NCBI GenBank assembly: GCA_022497145.1
Contig: MU386024.1
Span: forward strand, 1-39,378
Direction of reading: 5' to 3'
DNA length: 39,378 nucleotides
DNA from: Rostrohypoxylon terebratum
Lineage: Eukaryota > Ascomycota > Sordariomycetes > Xylariales > Hypoxylaceae
Positions within the stretch are counted from its first letter, which is position 1, and each line of letters starts with the position of its first letter. The notes under the pieces are model-generated. The model was not told the origin of the DNA. It ran no database searches and was given only the letters and a program-made list of their open reading frames with translations. Position numbers and translations under genes: made by a program. Below are positions 20,088 to 31,680 of this stretch, in pieces.

Positions 20088-21682
20088 TGTTGGATATGAG
20101 AATTGCTTTCTACTATGATAGGAATGGTTGATTGAGAATGTAAGTGATTGCACTGGGGGGTATCACAGTCGAGAAAACTTGTACGAGGAGTTGACCCCTT
20201 TATATACTCTAGTATCCGAGTGGAGGTCAAGTGTAAATCCCGGAACATGTACAACGGCTCCTATGACATAGGCTACTCAGGTAAGTCAATCAACATGAAC
20301 AAAACAGCTCCCTAGTCCTCATATGCATGGTAGGACAGAATCAACGGTACCGGATTGGCGGATTCATCCTGAGGCCTTTTACTTTTTCTCTACTTCTGTT
20401 ATCAATCACACTCACGTATAAAGGGTTCCAGGTTTCTATAATGACGATTAGTAACTAGCTTGTACCTCGACCACGCTTACATGTAGCTAGCCGGAGACAA
20501 AGCTCATAGATCCGTCATTGGTAACGAAGCACTGCTCGAGCTATCGTTTTCTTTCATCTTCTTCAGGAGCTTCGGTTCCTTGACGGTGGGGTTGATAGCT
20601 CCAGGGCTGTTAGCGGGCAGGCGGGGTATACGCTCTACATACCTAGTATTACTGCTAGCCTACGTCAGGGGGCTCAGCTTACGTCCTTAGTAGGTACCCT
20701 TGCCTCTCAAGTCTTACAGCCCTACCTCTAGGTCCATTCTTCGGGACGGATCACGAATTCAGTGGTACCAATACCAGCTAGACATACGCGAAGTAGGTTG
20801 CGAAATATGTACCGATACATATTTATGATATATCAAATATCATATCCCCGTAGCTTTTGGAGTTGTTCCTGTGAGGTCGCTAATATCTAGGATCAAATCA
20901 TTCAACTTGTCAGAGCGTTATTACGAGCAACTATAACTTGAAAGAATAAAACATCCAAGGTTATGCGAGACATCAGGATCAATATCGCTGTCGTGGTATG
21001 TATGTACGGCAGCAGGCGAGGAGATCGTAGGAAGCAACCTACAAACTACATGACTACATGGAGGTATTTGTCAAAGATCCTAGTCCGAGCTCCGTCGCCC
21101 GAAAGCCACCAACCTCCACCTTTCCCAGATGTTTGATTATCTTCCCGATGTGGATATGCGGCTTCTGAGTGGCTCCTGGTATTTGGAATAATCACCTAGC
21201 CTGCGTTTGTCGATAATCGCGCCTCTCTACCTGACCTTGCACCGCAGCTTACGGATACTTAAGCTGAACCGTGCATGGCAGACCTGGAAATCCTCCCAGG
21301 ATCTTCGTTCGTGCCCCCAATGTCACTATCGCAGCTCCTGGTAGATCCTGCGATTAACCACCCACCTCATGAATTTGTGTTTACCTAGGTCCTAGGTGGA
21401 TTTTCAATTATATTTGGTACTATTGAAACGTGCTTCGCCGCTCGAGTCATCCTCACTTATTTGTTTCTCGATACAACTCGGATCGCATACCGACTATTCG
21501 GCCTCATATCGGTGAACAGGTTCGCTGATGCACGGGATCGATGCAACCTCATAAGTCGGGTGTGCTTTGTGATAAGCGATCATAGAACGTATTACAAATA
21601 TATCCTTGGAGGCGACAAGTGAGCTCAAGTAAAGGTGGATGGGTATCGTAGCATCCAGCGTCCTCGCGACGTCGTCCGAAAG
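20088..21682. other. Spacer between GFA and DUF1365 genes
   Basis: No gene supported on either strand. It contains the palindromic CCTAGGTCCTAGG at about 21387, a sequence that recurs at about 32994. Confidence 0.45.
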
Positions 21683-23582
21683 CTAGAAAGTCTTCCAACA
21701 CATCCAAACTAGCAACGATTGGAAAATGACCCCTTCGAGCCAAAGGATATCCACGCTACCCATAGCAATCCTCTCAGCGATGAATAGATTTAATACTGTC
21801 GAGCCGTATGTTCTTCGCGCTTCATCATCCTCATGAGCCATGACGTATCCATCCATGGACGAAGGTCGAGAAACTTGAATGCCGTCTTGTTCCCAGATAT
21901 TAGGGTTATTAGTGGTAGCGCTTGTCTGGCTCGAAGTCAAGGGCCGTTCAATTCTTTCAGGTCTCCGCCGCAGATCCTTTATTAACATCAGACGGGAATG
22001 GTCAGACTTGCTCGGGATTTCGAGGGTCATTGGAATCATTGGCTTGCAAAGTAGCTGTATTAATAAGTCCTGATTCGAGACCCATACGGTTCCGATATCA
22101 ATCACCTCGGTATATAGGGCCTCGAAATCGTCGGCATAATGAACAAATCTTGAATAGAATGCTGGAGTTAGGACTTTGAATACCATCCTTGGGACAAGGC
22201 GGAGATTTTTCTCGCCATGGTTGGACATCATCAATTCGAACGGCGCGTCCGGTATGCCGCTAGGAATGTATTTCACGATTAGCGGATATTTCAACTCCTT
22301 GATAAGATGTTTCAGATATCTCCTAAAGAATGGCTCAAGCTTGGATTCCGTCTTATCAGCATGCCTCCCAATGCTTGTCTTGAGCGGTTCTGGCCGGTAC
22401 CAGACGTGGAGGCCTCTCTTAAAGAATAAGACCGCCGCTTCTTTAACGATTCTGGGAAAGGTGACGAAGCCGACCCACCACCAAGAAATCAGGAATCTGA
22501 ATTTCTGAAAAGAGGTCATCTCAGTAGGGTCGATAGCATCCCCAGTTGAGAAGATGCGAGCATTTAATTTGGCATGATCCTTGGAGGATATGAGGTTTAT
22601 CGTACAATTAATCGGACCTCGGCCTTCCATATTCGAGGATAGAGGATCATAGGCGATTACCGAATATGCTCCTTTTCTCGAATTGAACGGAGACACGTGG
22701 AAGTCCTTCTTCCAGGTTTTCCGTATTGGCTTTTGATCATTAGGTTGGCGATCTTCAGCGCCTCCTGCTAGGGAGTCCTTGCCCATGTCAGATGTCTCCG
22801 CCGACTCTGATGTGCTATCAGCAGTCAAGAAATACATCCGTCTTTCGTCGAAGGTGTTATTAACCTCGAGAATTATCGCTGCTAAGCGCTTCTCTGCAGA
22901 ATAAAGATACCAAAAAGACACGGGATTAAAGTGGTAACCAAGGAATTTTGCAGCAGTAACCAAATACGCATATGGGTATCGGGCGGCATCAATATTCTAA
23001 TCTACGTCAGTACTAGGCCCCCTCAGTTATAAATTATAATGGAGATTGACGTACTCGAGATTTAAGGTAAGCATCCAGCTTTCCCCTCAAACCAAGGTGT
23101 CCGCCTCCTCTTTCAAGGTAATCGGCAGCATTAACGTTATACCAGCCCTTCGTCCCTGTACCATTTCCGTCGTTTGATATCATACCGCCAGCGGTACCGG
23201 TCCAACCAACAGGGATCCCGACTAGAAGATACGAATATTCAAATGAATGCTTCTTGGGGAAGAACCTGGTATGTGTCGTTTTACAAGGAAATAATAAAGG
23301 CCGTCCCGGGCCATCCCATGTCGACAGATTTACTACCCGACTAGTCCGTCGTGCGTAGCTGGAATAAGCTAAAGAAGCTATCCATGTTGAGGCTGCCAAG
23401 ACGAGTATCTCGGCTCGATGGGTATAGACTACGTCGCGGAGATGGAGACCAGGAAAGGCACCTCCTATGAGGAAAATCAGGAAGAGGAAGGTATTTCTAG
23501 GGCTTGCAAAGGCGGTGAAAAGGTATAATGTGATTACTCGAAGAGCGATGACATATAACGGTACTCCTAAAATGAAAGCCAT
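21683..23582 (-). CDS. DUF1365 domain protein, membrane-associated
   Basis: Function unknown. In bacteria DUF1365 genes often sit beside FAD-dependent amine oxidases and cyclopropane-fatty-acid synthases, but no such partner is present here. Two exons, 23055-23582 and 21683-22996, give about 613 residues with a phase-0 junction. The N-terminus has two or three hydrophobic segments within residues 1-75 that could span a membrane. The DUF1365 region starts at about residue 95 (PLLFPCKTTHTRFFPKKHSF) and runs across the intron into DAARYPYAYLVTAAKFLGYH, then FNPVSFWYLY (199-208), the family's signature block. HVSPFNSRKGAYSV is also present. The 58-bp intron has donor GTACGT, a TACTGAC branch site and a TTAG acceptor. 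The last 60 residues end in a hydrophobic stretch, and the exact C-terminus is less certain. Confidence 0.88.
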
Positions 23583-24491
23583 CTAGAGAACCCCGACTTG
23601 CTGAAACTCCTCAACCCGTTTTAATCGAATTCGCGCTATCATCCCAAGTTTCCTGGTGTCAATTGAGAATATCGTCTAGTCCAAACTGTTGTTGTTTATT
23701 TCACGACAGCACGGACTGCTGGTCGTGTGCATTGATGCAGGTATGAGACATACACTCCTGCATACACCCCGAGTCCCTTATCACATGCCTTATCGCTTTG
23801 CTTATCGATAAATGGTTCGCTGTTCGAACCGTTGGGACGCTGCACATACCCGTGAACCATCACGTTATGAGAAACAGGAACTGAAAACTGAAGTTTTAGT
23901 GACCAGAGCAAGTTCGTGTATTAAAATTTCATAATGTTCAATGAGCGAATATAGCTAGGCATATATTTGTATGTGTGTTTAAAGTTCAGAGTCAATTGAA
24001 CAAAGAATTCAGAGTTTCCGTTTCAAAACTGAGGGTGACAGAGGCAAGGGCGATGTTCGGCGTTAAGACCGTCAAGGTTGCCGATTGAGTCAGCGGCGAG
24101 CGGCGGGTCCGCTTTCAGCCCAGCTAGCCCAGCCCACTACGCACCCAAGGCACCTTCCACCATCATTCCTTCGCCTTCCACAGCCCCAAAAAGGACATCT
24201 ATATCAACCGCTGAACTCACTAAACTCACGAGCGCTTTTGTAATACACCTTCTTACATCCAAACACCACACAAAACCTGTGTTTCGTCTCACACATAACA
24301 AATCGATCACCCGACCGCGTTATATAGACCAATACATCAACCAATTGCGAAGCCGACCAGTTCAATTAATACAATTGAAACTGCCAAAAAAAAAATTACC
24401 CCACCACCAGAGACGAAAAATACCCAACGACGTCCATAAGCAACAACAACCAAATACCTATACCTAATTACGCCAAAACAAACCATCCAAG
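23583..24491. other. Divergent promoter region of DUF1365 and MBF1 genes
   Basis: About 0.9 kb separates the two start codons. The right half is C/A-rich with long pyrimidine-poor runs, like a fungal 5' leader, and gives a spurious open frame at 24078-24467. No clear factor site was seen. Confidence 0.5.
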
Positions 24492-25073
24492 ATGTCTGAC
24501 GAGTGGGACTCCGTCACCAAGATTGGAAGCAAAGCCCGCGGCGGCGCCTCTCAGCGAGAGACCGTCGTACGCGGGAGCGCAGCCCTGAACGCCGCGAAGC
24601 GCGCCGGCGGAGCCATCTCGACCGAGAAGAAGTACGCCACCGGCAACACAGTAAGTGTCTAACCATTACTCATTAGCCATCACCTATAACCCGAACCCAG
24701 CTCCCCCTCTCAACCCCCAACCCCCAAACCCTAAAACCTAACACATGCTAACCACCTTAACCCGTAGGTCGGCAAAGGCCCCGAGGGCCAACGTCTGACG
24801 AAAGTCGACCGAAGCGACGACATCATCAAGCCGAACACGGTGGGCAAGGAAGTCGGAGACGTGATAAGCCAGACGCGGCAGAAGATGGAGCCCAAGATGA
24901 CGCAGAAGGACCTAGCCACCAAGTGCAACACCACGCCCTCCGTCATCGCCGACTTCGAGCGCGGCACCGCCGCCCCCGACCAGAAGGTCCTCGCCGCCAT
25001 GGAGCGCATCCTCAACGTCAAGCTCCGCGGCACCGGCATCGGCGAGCCCAAGTTCAAGCCCAAGGGAAAATAA
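24492..25073 (+). CDS. MBF1: Multiprotein-bridging factor 1
   Basis: A conserved transcriptional coactivator that links bZIP regulators to TATA-binding protein. It is also known from yeast to act at collided ribosomes to preserve reading frame. Exons 24492-24650 and 24768-25073 join in phase 0 to give 154 residues, the normal length. The N-terminal MBF1 domain opens MSDEWDSVTKIGSKARGG. The C-terminal Cro/C1-type helix-turn-helix spans about 88-141 (MTQKDLATKCNTTPSVIADF, then ERGTAAPDQKVLAAMERILN). The tail is the usual LRGTGIGEPKFKPKGK. The intron (117 bp) has a GTAAGT donor, a GCTAACC branch site and a GTAG acceptor. The symbol is by clear family identity. Confidence 0.97.
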
Positions 25074-25821
25074 GACAGACAGTCTTGTGACTGTTTTTTT
25101 TGGCCCAGATATGGGTTTGCCCTTGGAGCCCGAATTCACACCCCGGATACGAGACGGGGCAAGGTGAGGAGGGCTGGAGGGATCGATGAGTGATCTGATG
25201 GCTATCAAATCACTCGAGTTGTATGATGCGATTACTTAGAGAGAGGCTTGACGGGTTTCGGGATGATGACGTACAATAAAGTCATGTATCTCTCCCCCCA
25301 TAAGCCATACACGTAGCATAGCATATGCGTGGGTCGGTTTCCGTTGCGAAGGAGAGTCGACTGATCGACTCCCACGCCTTACGCTACTTTTTAGACAGGA
25401 CATAGAAAATGACACTATGAAACACCTACTTCCTTCCTTACTATGATGATTTGCATCGTGTCACGTGTGCCTAATGACAACCCATTTAGTTTTCTCTTTT
25501 TAGAAATTTCTGTATATTAGACTCATGTATTTCGAGTCTCCTGGTTTCTTATGTAGTTCCCCGTGATAACAAATACAACGCAATGCCTCGATCAACCTAT
25601 GAACCTGTTCGTCGTCCGGTCATGCATGTGGTATATCCCCATCTCAGCAGCAGTAGAAAATGCAACCGCAACGCAACGCAATGCAGGCGTAATAAAAAAA
25701 CAAACAAACATCCTCCAGTTTAGTACACTTCGCCTTCCATCTTTCCCTTCAATGCTCCTCCTCCTCTTCCTCTTCCTCATCATCACATCCACCCATAGCA
25801 GGCCATATGTAACGTGTCACA
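25074..25821. other. Convergent 3' region of MBF1 and CDT1
   Basis: The two genes end toward each other across about 750 bp. A nested inverted repeat sits at 25327-25377: GCGTGGG pairs with CCCACGC outside, and GAGTCGA pairs perfectly with TCGACTC (loop CTGA) at 25354-25371. It could mark an mRNA 3' structure; no function is shown. Confidence 0.5.
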
Positions 25822-27357
25822 TCAACCGAGTATCCCCTTAACTCGTCTCTCTACATCCGCCTTGCTCAACTGCCTATCCGTCTCCAGCACCACGTTCTCC
25901 CTTCCACCGATAGTAATCACGCGCACCCACTCTGGCGCCACCTCGCTCCCTAACAAGCGGACGCAAGTAGCACCCTCTTCCTTCGAGATACCCATGCGGA
26001 ACGAGTCCTTCAACTTCTCAAGCGTCGCCGCCATGGAGAACGACACCCTGCTACCACCCTGACCAGCCGCGCGGCTCAGCATGCCCAAGCAAGCAGCGAC
26101 CTCCGATGCGCGCTGTAATGCGGCTCGGCGCTCGATCTCCGCTTGCGAGAGGCCTGCGGGTAGCGCAGCCTTTTGTAGGGACTTTAGACGGATACGGTCG
26201 AGCAGGCTCATCTTCGATCCATCGGCGTTGGTCATGGGGGCGTCGGCACCGGATTGTGTCTGTTTCTTCTGAGCCTGGGCTTTAGCTTCCTTCTCTTGCT
26301 TCTTCTGCGCGATGCCGAACTTCAGCTCCTCAAGGCGCTTCTGGCCCTTTGCGAGCACGGGTGCCGCCTTGGCAACGGATTCGCAGAGGGTAACCGGCGC
26401 TTTCGGGAGCGAGAGGGTGAAAGTCGTCGAGTTTATTTGACCGCTTGCGGTGAACTGGGTCCAGAGGGATTGCATATTCTCACGGAAGATGCTGTTTAGC
26501 TTATCCTCCTCGAGGGGGCGGCCGCCGCGTTGTTGCTTGGCATCAATCTCTATGCAGACCTTGCCGCGTCCGTAGTTGGAGAGGGAGAACAACGGGTTCT
26601 CCTTTGATGAGAGAGTTAGGACACCAAGGCAGATGCGAACGTCGCCGTCCGTGACCTTCTTCTTTCCCCATGCGCGAGCGACATTAGGACATAGGACGCG
26701 CAAGTCGGCCGGGACGCGGTATCCATTGTGTGCATAGTGTAAGGTGAGAGTCTTAAGGAGAGCAGCATGTAAGTCGAGAAGGGCCAAGACCTCATCGGGA
26801 AGTCGGTCGGCCTTTGGTGCGACGACATCTGAATCATCTTCATTCTCCGAGTAGACAGTGATCGGTGTGTCGGCGGTGAGAGGAGATGAGCTGCGAGAAG
26901 GCGATGATTCCAGACGAAGTCTCTTGAGGAGAACGCCGGCATTTATGGTCGATTCCTCTGAGTCAGAAACACTAGAGCTTCGGACCCGCTTCTTTGACGT
27001 TGATTCTGAGCGGACCTTCTTCGACGAGCGGCTACGGGTAGACTTGGTAGGAGTGATGACCTTGGTTGATTTGATGGCAGGTAGAGAGAGCTTAGTTGGC
27101 GTCTCATCAGCTGAGTCCTCTTCAATACTTGGGACTACCTTTCGCTTTCGAGAAGCCGGTGTGAGTGGTTCAAGAGTAGCGGTCTTCTTCGGTGTAGAGG
27201 TAAGAACGTTGTCCTTCTTGATATCGGTCTTGGTAGTTGATTTTGATACGCGGGTGAAGCTGCTGATGTTTGATGATGCTTGCTGCTTGCCAGTCGGGGT
27301 CTTTGGTTTAGTCAATGTTGCCTTCAGGCGTTGCTGCTTGACAGCAGGACCAGCCAT
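25822..27357 (-). CDS. CDT1: DNA replication licensing factor Cdt1
   Basis: Loads the MCM2-7 helicase at origins with ORC and Cdc6 during G1, in the nucleus. A single exon of 511 residues. The first 185 residues are basic, Ser/Thr-rich and disordered, with many S/T-P sites (for example around 20, 56, 66, 86 and 102) that could be CDK targets, plus basic clusters (SRKRK, SKKRVR) likely to act in nuclear import. The middle domain begins at LPDEVLALLDLHAALLKTL (186-204) and matches the Cdt1 central winged-helix, geminin-binding-like region. A Lys/Gln-rich linker follows, then the MCM-binding C-terminal winged helix from about 383 (MSLLDRIRLKS) to 505, with EVAPEWVRVITI near the end. S28-T35 (SSNISSFT) with downstream basic residues is a weak PIP-degron-like match. 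ACGCG boxes upstream fit G1/S control. Confidence 0.88.
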   Translation of the reverse strand: MAGPAVKQQRLKATLTKPKTPTGKQQASSNISSFTRVSKSTTKTDIKKDNVLTSTPKKTATLEPLTPASRKRKVVPSIEEDSADETPTKLSLPAIKSTKVITPTKSTRSRSSKKVRSESTSKKRVRSSSVSDSEESTINAGVLLKRLRLESSPSRSSSPLTADTPITVYSENEDDSDVVAPKADRLPDEVLALLDLHAALLKTLTLHYAHNGYRVPADLRVLCPNVARAWGKKKVTDGDVRICLGVLTLSSKENPLFSLSNYGRGKVCIEIDAKQQRGGRPLEEDKLNSIFRENMQSLWTQFTASGQINSTTFTLSLPKAPVTLCESVAKAAPVLAKGQKRLEELKFGIAQKKQEKEAKAQAQKKQTQSGADAPMTNADGSKMSLLDRIRLKSLQKAALPAGLSQAEIERRAALQRASEVAACLGMLSRAAGQGGSRVSFSMAATLEKLKDSFRMGISKEEGATCVRLLGSEVAPEWVRVITIGGRENVVLETDRQLSKADVERRVKGILG

Positions 27358-27689
27358 GACGAATTATGTGTTGTCGATGGTCGTTGCGATTGTTTACTTT
27401 CGTTCCTCTTTCCCTTAGAGAAGGTATCAGAGCAGCTACAGCGAAAACCCGCAGAGACCAAAAAGTAATTGGTTCTTTCTGTGTCAATAAGAGATTAAGT
27501 GATTAAGAAAGTGAGAATTGATTAAAGTACAACACAGTTGGAAGGTTGAGTATGAAGTATCTATGAATTCCCAATGATGAAAATTGTGAATAAGAGAAAC
27601 TGTGCATTGATGAAGTTGAGAGAAAGCCTTACTAGGCTGCTAGGAACCTAGGTGTTATGAAAGGAGGCTCAAGCCCCATAAGGAGACCC

Positions 27690-27763
27690 ACGCGTAACAA
27701 AAAAGACGCGAGGAAGCCACTACTTGATATTTTTTCAGACGCGACGCGCTTTCAAGGACGCGT
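27690..27763. promoter_or_regulatory. MCB (MluI cell-cycle box) cluster
   Basis: Five ACGCG cores lie within 74 bp, at 27690, 27706, 27739, 27744 and 27758. Those at 27690-27695 and 27758-27763 are full palindromic ACGCGT. They lie 330-410 bp upstream of the CDT1 start. ACGCGT is the binding site of MBF (Mbp1-Swi6 / Cdc10-Res), which drives G1/S genes including cdt1 in fission yeast. Confidence 0.7.
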
Positions 27764-28660
27764 TAAGTGGACCAAATATTCCCAATTAGGAAAAGACGCC
27801 ACTGTGCCAAGACTTTTTGAAGAAAGAAAGAAAGCACAACACCCACAACACGAACCCCAACTCGGTACCTCGAAAAATTCATAGCCGAGGAGGGGGGAAA
27901 CGTGCATATGTAGGAAATTATTTTAATTTTTGTTTGTTCTTGGAGAACACCTTCGCATATGATTTGTGAAGTTCTCCATTGGTGACGTTACCATTTTCTT
28001 AGGGCTTAACATTCGGCAGTCCATATTGACCGTCTCCAGCATTCGCGCTAGACCCGTTCTTGTTGAGATTTTCTATATTGACGACGGCTGCAGATGTACG
28101 AATGCAGATACGGAACATGGCTTCCGACTACTTGCTATCAATTTCCGATCACCTCTCACATTTTCTAGCCGCAATTTCATCCACTTCTAACTCATCTCAC
28201 TCTTGCCCCGGGCAATATTGTTTACGGCTTGAAATTTGTGTCAATGTGGTATCAATTGTCGTACGAATCTAGTATTACCTGTCCCTTAGTAGCAGGGTTT
28301 GACCAAACCAGATTGTACGTGGCTGAAGTTGATGGTTCCCATATGACACTAGTGAATAGAACTGATGAATGGGATAGCGAACTGATGGCCGCCAAGACCA
28401 CCTCAACCAGAGCAAAGCTATGAACCCAGCATGTTTCCACGAACCAGAGTTCTCCTTCCGAAAACACACGCCATGCCCTTAGACTTTTGTGTAGACCGAT
28501 TATCTTGTTTCCCTAATGCCCTTGCTAATTCACATCCGTAAACTCCCGAGTAACAAACCAGTAAGCCCCCTACCGATACAGACATGGAGATGAGAACATG
28601 GAGGTGCCGGATGCCTCACATGTTATGCGGTGCGGCACGAACCGCGGTTGAGCATGTCAA
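27764..28660. other. Spacer
   Basis: No supported gene. Short frames on both strands around 27966-28469 are without family features. Confidence 0.4.
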
Positions 28661-28894
28661 TCAATGACGCAGACTCCGTTGCCAGTGATCCGGGTGAAAG
28701 CTCACAGGGCTGGGCGGAGGCGGTGCCGGAACATCCCAGTCACGCTCCTGGATGGTGCGGATAGGGGTAGTTCCCTGGTTGTCCTTGGCTTGAAGAGTGG
28801 CATTTAGATTGGTGAAGAGGTCCGTAGTAGAGTAAGGCCGTAAGCCCTTGCGAGGCGGCGTCACGGGGACTGGTGCGGCAATTTGGCTAGGCAT
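28661..28894 (-). CDS. Small proline-rich protein of unknown function
   Basis: I do not recognise a family. From the ATG at 28894 the frame gives 77 residues that are not low-complexity: MPSQIAAPVPVTPPRKGLRP, then an STTDLFTNLNATLQ segment, a central IRTIQERDWDVP, a PAPPPPSPVSF run, and an end in HWQRSLRH. A GTAAGT donor (minus, about 28987) and an ATTAG acceptor (about 28963) lie upstream, and the frame is open through this junction and beyond. No ATG is found further upstream on this strand for several hundred bases, so the upstream exon is probably leader. The ordered composition, Trp/Asp-rich motif and splice signals favour a real gene, but with modest confidence. Confidence 0.5.
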   Translation of the reverse strand: MPSQIAAPVPVTPPRKGLRPYSTTDLFTNLNATLQAKDNQGTTPIRTIQERDWDVPAPPPPSPVSFHPDHWQRSLRH

Positions 28895-29390
28895 GTTGAG
28901 AGGTCTTCTGCGACGAGGGTCAGCATTTATGTTGGTCACGCGAGCTCTTGGAGCTCTAATTATATATTCAAGACATGAGTAACTTACAGTGTGCCTGTGA
29001 CTCTTGGAAGGAGTGTGAAAGGTGAGAAAGAATCGTGTGTGACACCTTCGGAGATTGACACTGGGGAAATGAATAATTTATGATTGCGGTTGATGTTTGG
29101 TAAGCTTGCGGAAGTATGTCGAAGCTTGCCTTGATATTGACAGTTGTAGAAGTTGTTGGTAGAATTTTGTGGAATGTGGAGTTGGGAATTGTTTATGTTA
29201 GGTTGGAAGATAAGATTGGTGTAAGGTCTTTTAAAGTTTGTCGACTGTATGGAAGTTGGGAAAGTTTGCTAGAAAGCTGTTGTAGTGACGAAGCAAGAAC
29301 ACTGGGAATTAGATAGATATATGAGGTGGAAGGTGCGAGTGCCGGTTCTAGGACAAGGGACTACGCAGCTAGGGCCACGATGGAAGGTAA

Positions 29391-29442
29391 TAAAGTATAG
29401 AGTATAAAGTATAAAGTAGTGTAAGGTATAAGGTATAAAAGG
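29391..29442 (+). repeat. TATAAAG-type tandem array
   Basis: About seven degenerate units of AGTATAA/AGGTATAA in a row. Simple sequence. Confidence 0.6.
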
Positions 29443-30994
29443 TAGTTACGGTATTAAGAAGGAAACGGAAAAAGCGGTGGGTATTGGATGCGTGTGAAAT
29501 CGTGTGTACAGTTGTGAGTACAATCGAATACAATCGTGTACACCACACACACACCACGGAACCAGAGCAGACCAATAACAATAAGACCAAGTTCCTGACT
29601 GTGCGGCGGCCACCCCACGCGAATTTGGTCTTAGCGAAGCTGATGCTGAACGGGATGAATTTCACGGGTGATAAGAGTTGATGCTTTTGGCGCCCTTCCG
29701 CCCAAAGATGTCAGATTCTGAAGCTAATTTGACCACAGGTGGGTGTGAACTCTCGGTTAGGCAGGTGAAGTCACGTCGGTAGGACGATGAATCAGGAGCT
29801 AAGGAGATAATTGAGGAGTTGACAAGCCGGGCAAATAAGTTTCGAGGTTTCGAGGTCTCCAGAGTGTCTGAGGTGGTTTGGCCAGATTAGATGTCGCACT
29901 CCAAATAATATGTCCAGATATTCGATGTTGACGTGGATATATTGGGGATATTGTGGTGTAAGTGTGGGAAAAGGGACTGCGGTATGGACTTTGGCAAAGG
30001 CAGGAAAGATCACAGGTATTTATTGATTAAGCCACATAAACTGATGAATCTGAGACGAGACGAAAGGAGAATCCATCTAATAATGATATTCCCCGGCACT
30101 ATTACTGGACATAAATATCTGATAAATTAATACCTGGGGAAGTCGTACACAGAGTCACAGACAGCTGATGGCCATGTTCTGACCCCAGATTCACTCATTC
30201 CGGGGAGCCGTCACTCAAGCAGCATTCGTTGACACAATGTCTGGAACATCCACGCCATGCTTGAGGTACTTACCTATTCGAGTAATGTCCGTACCAGGTA
30301 CAAGACAAAAGTATGGGGAACATGAGCCAGGCAGCCCAGGGCAGCAAGGCTATCGGGATTTGGGGGGACGGCGGACCAGGACAGACGGACGGAATTGTAG
30401 GAGTACATGGAAGATCTATTGAAATAGTGGTATGATGTGGTATGTACTCTGTAATGGTATGTGCCTTTCCATAGGCATTTTATTAGAAATAATCGGCACG
30501 AACTGGCACGTTGATGACATGAGCGAACTCTTAGGAGGAATGATGGAATAGCGAATGGGTAGTATCGTAGCCTAAGTCTTGCCTTTTCCAAGAAGCCGAA
30601 GCGTCTGGGTGAGATTATGAATATTTTTTCTTATATTTTCTGCAGCTCTGTGCCTGTTTTTTTACCTTACGTGGCAACGAGTCATAGTAAGACTCCTGCG
30701 AGGGTATTTTTGAATAATGTGCGAGGCAAAATAAACCGTAAGCTCCAGGGCTCTCACTTCGGAGTATCGTAAGCGATAAAATCAAACACGTAGCGCACCA
30801 AGAGAACGGTTGGCTGAGATTCCAGCTAGGGAAAGGATCCTGATGGATCGGTATTGGCGAGATTTCACGGAGTCGACCTAATAAAAGTCAGGACCTGGGA
30901 CCTAGCTAGGTTAGGGGGTAACGGATCTGGGGGCCGTTACGTGCTAACATCTCTTTGGGTACGACAATAACCTGGGCACAGCGGGCATAGGAAA

Positions 30995-31021
30995 GTACAG
31001 AAGGTACAGAAGGTACAGAAG
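30995..31021 (+). repeat. GTACAGAAG tandem repeat (3 copies)
   Basis: Three exact consecutive copies of the 9-mer GTACAGAAG. Confidence 0.85.
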
Positions 31022-31680
31022 CCCTTGGAGGCTTTCGGAATATAGCAGGATAGCCAGAAAAGAAAACCCAACACCATTTGGCAACCGTAATGAAGCCGCT
31101 CAGGGCTGGAACGAAAAGAAAAAAAGAGCGCTGGATAAGTGCCGCTAGCTTAGTTGTCCCTTTTGTACACGTATGCCCTAAAAAGTAATCCGTAAAGCTT
31201 CCCCCCGAAAGTGCCTAGCTTTATTCTCATAACCTTTTCATTAAACCTCACCCGAATTCAAAAGTGCCTGTAACAGGCAAATAACCCGCAGATGGCCCAA
31301 GTCACGTTTTCAACCACAGAAGATGGTGTCGTGTGCTCGCTGCCGCCCGTATTGAAAAAAAAATAGCCGGTAGTAGAAGTTGTAGAAGGTCAAAGATCCC
31401 CTAAAAAAACACATGGATGTGATGGGATTTAGACGTTCTGTGACGTAGATACTGACACCTAAATACATAGTAAATACATGTAATAGAGAATAGTAGTTCG
31501 TATATGTCGGAGTGCATAGGTAACGGCAAGTATGGTTGGATAATAAGGTCCCTTAGTTCCATTTGAAGTCTCGAGGCTCTCATAAAAAAAAACTGCGAGC
31601 TGCAAGCTGCGAGCTCGAAGTATGTAGTACTAGTACATGTGTCCTGTGTGCCGTAACCATGAAGATTTTATGCAAAATGA

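Larger units (their letters stand above)
28895..31680. other. Long gene-free spacer
   Basis: No frame with family features. Contains an AT-rich 6-7-mer array (29391-29442), a triplicated 9-mer (30995-31021) and CA/GT-rich patches near 29500-29560. Confidence 0.45.

Noticed and set aside
24078..24467. 129-codon open frame on the plus strand before MBF1
   Set aside because: Starts at a non-ATG codon, is composition-biased and coincides with the expected 5' leader of MBF1.
24715..24745. CCCTAA-like telomeric string inside the MBF1 intron
   Set aside because: A single imperfect unit in a C/A-rich intron; no tandem structure.
26858..27418. 186-codon open frame antisense to CDT1
   Set aside because: Mirror image of the biased Ser/Arg/Lys-rich Cdt1 N-terminus; no independent evidence.
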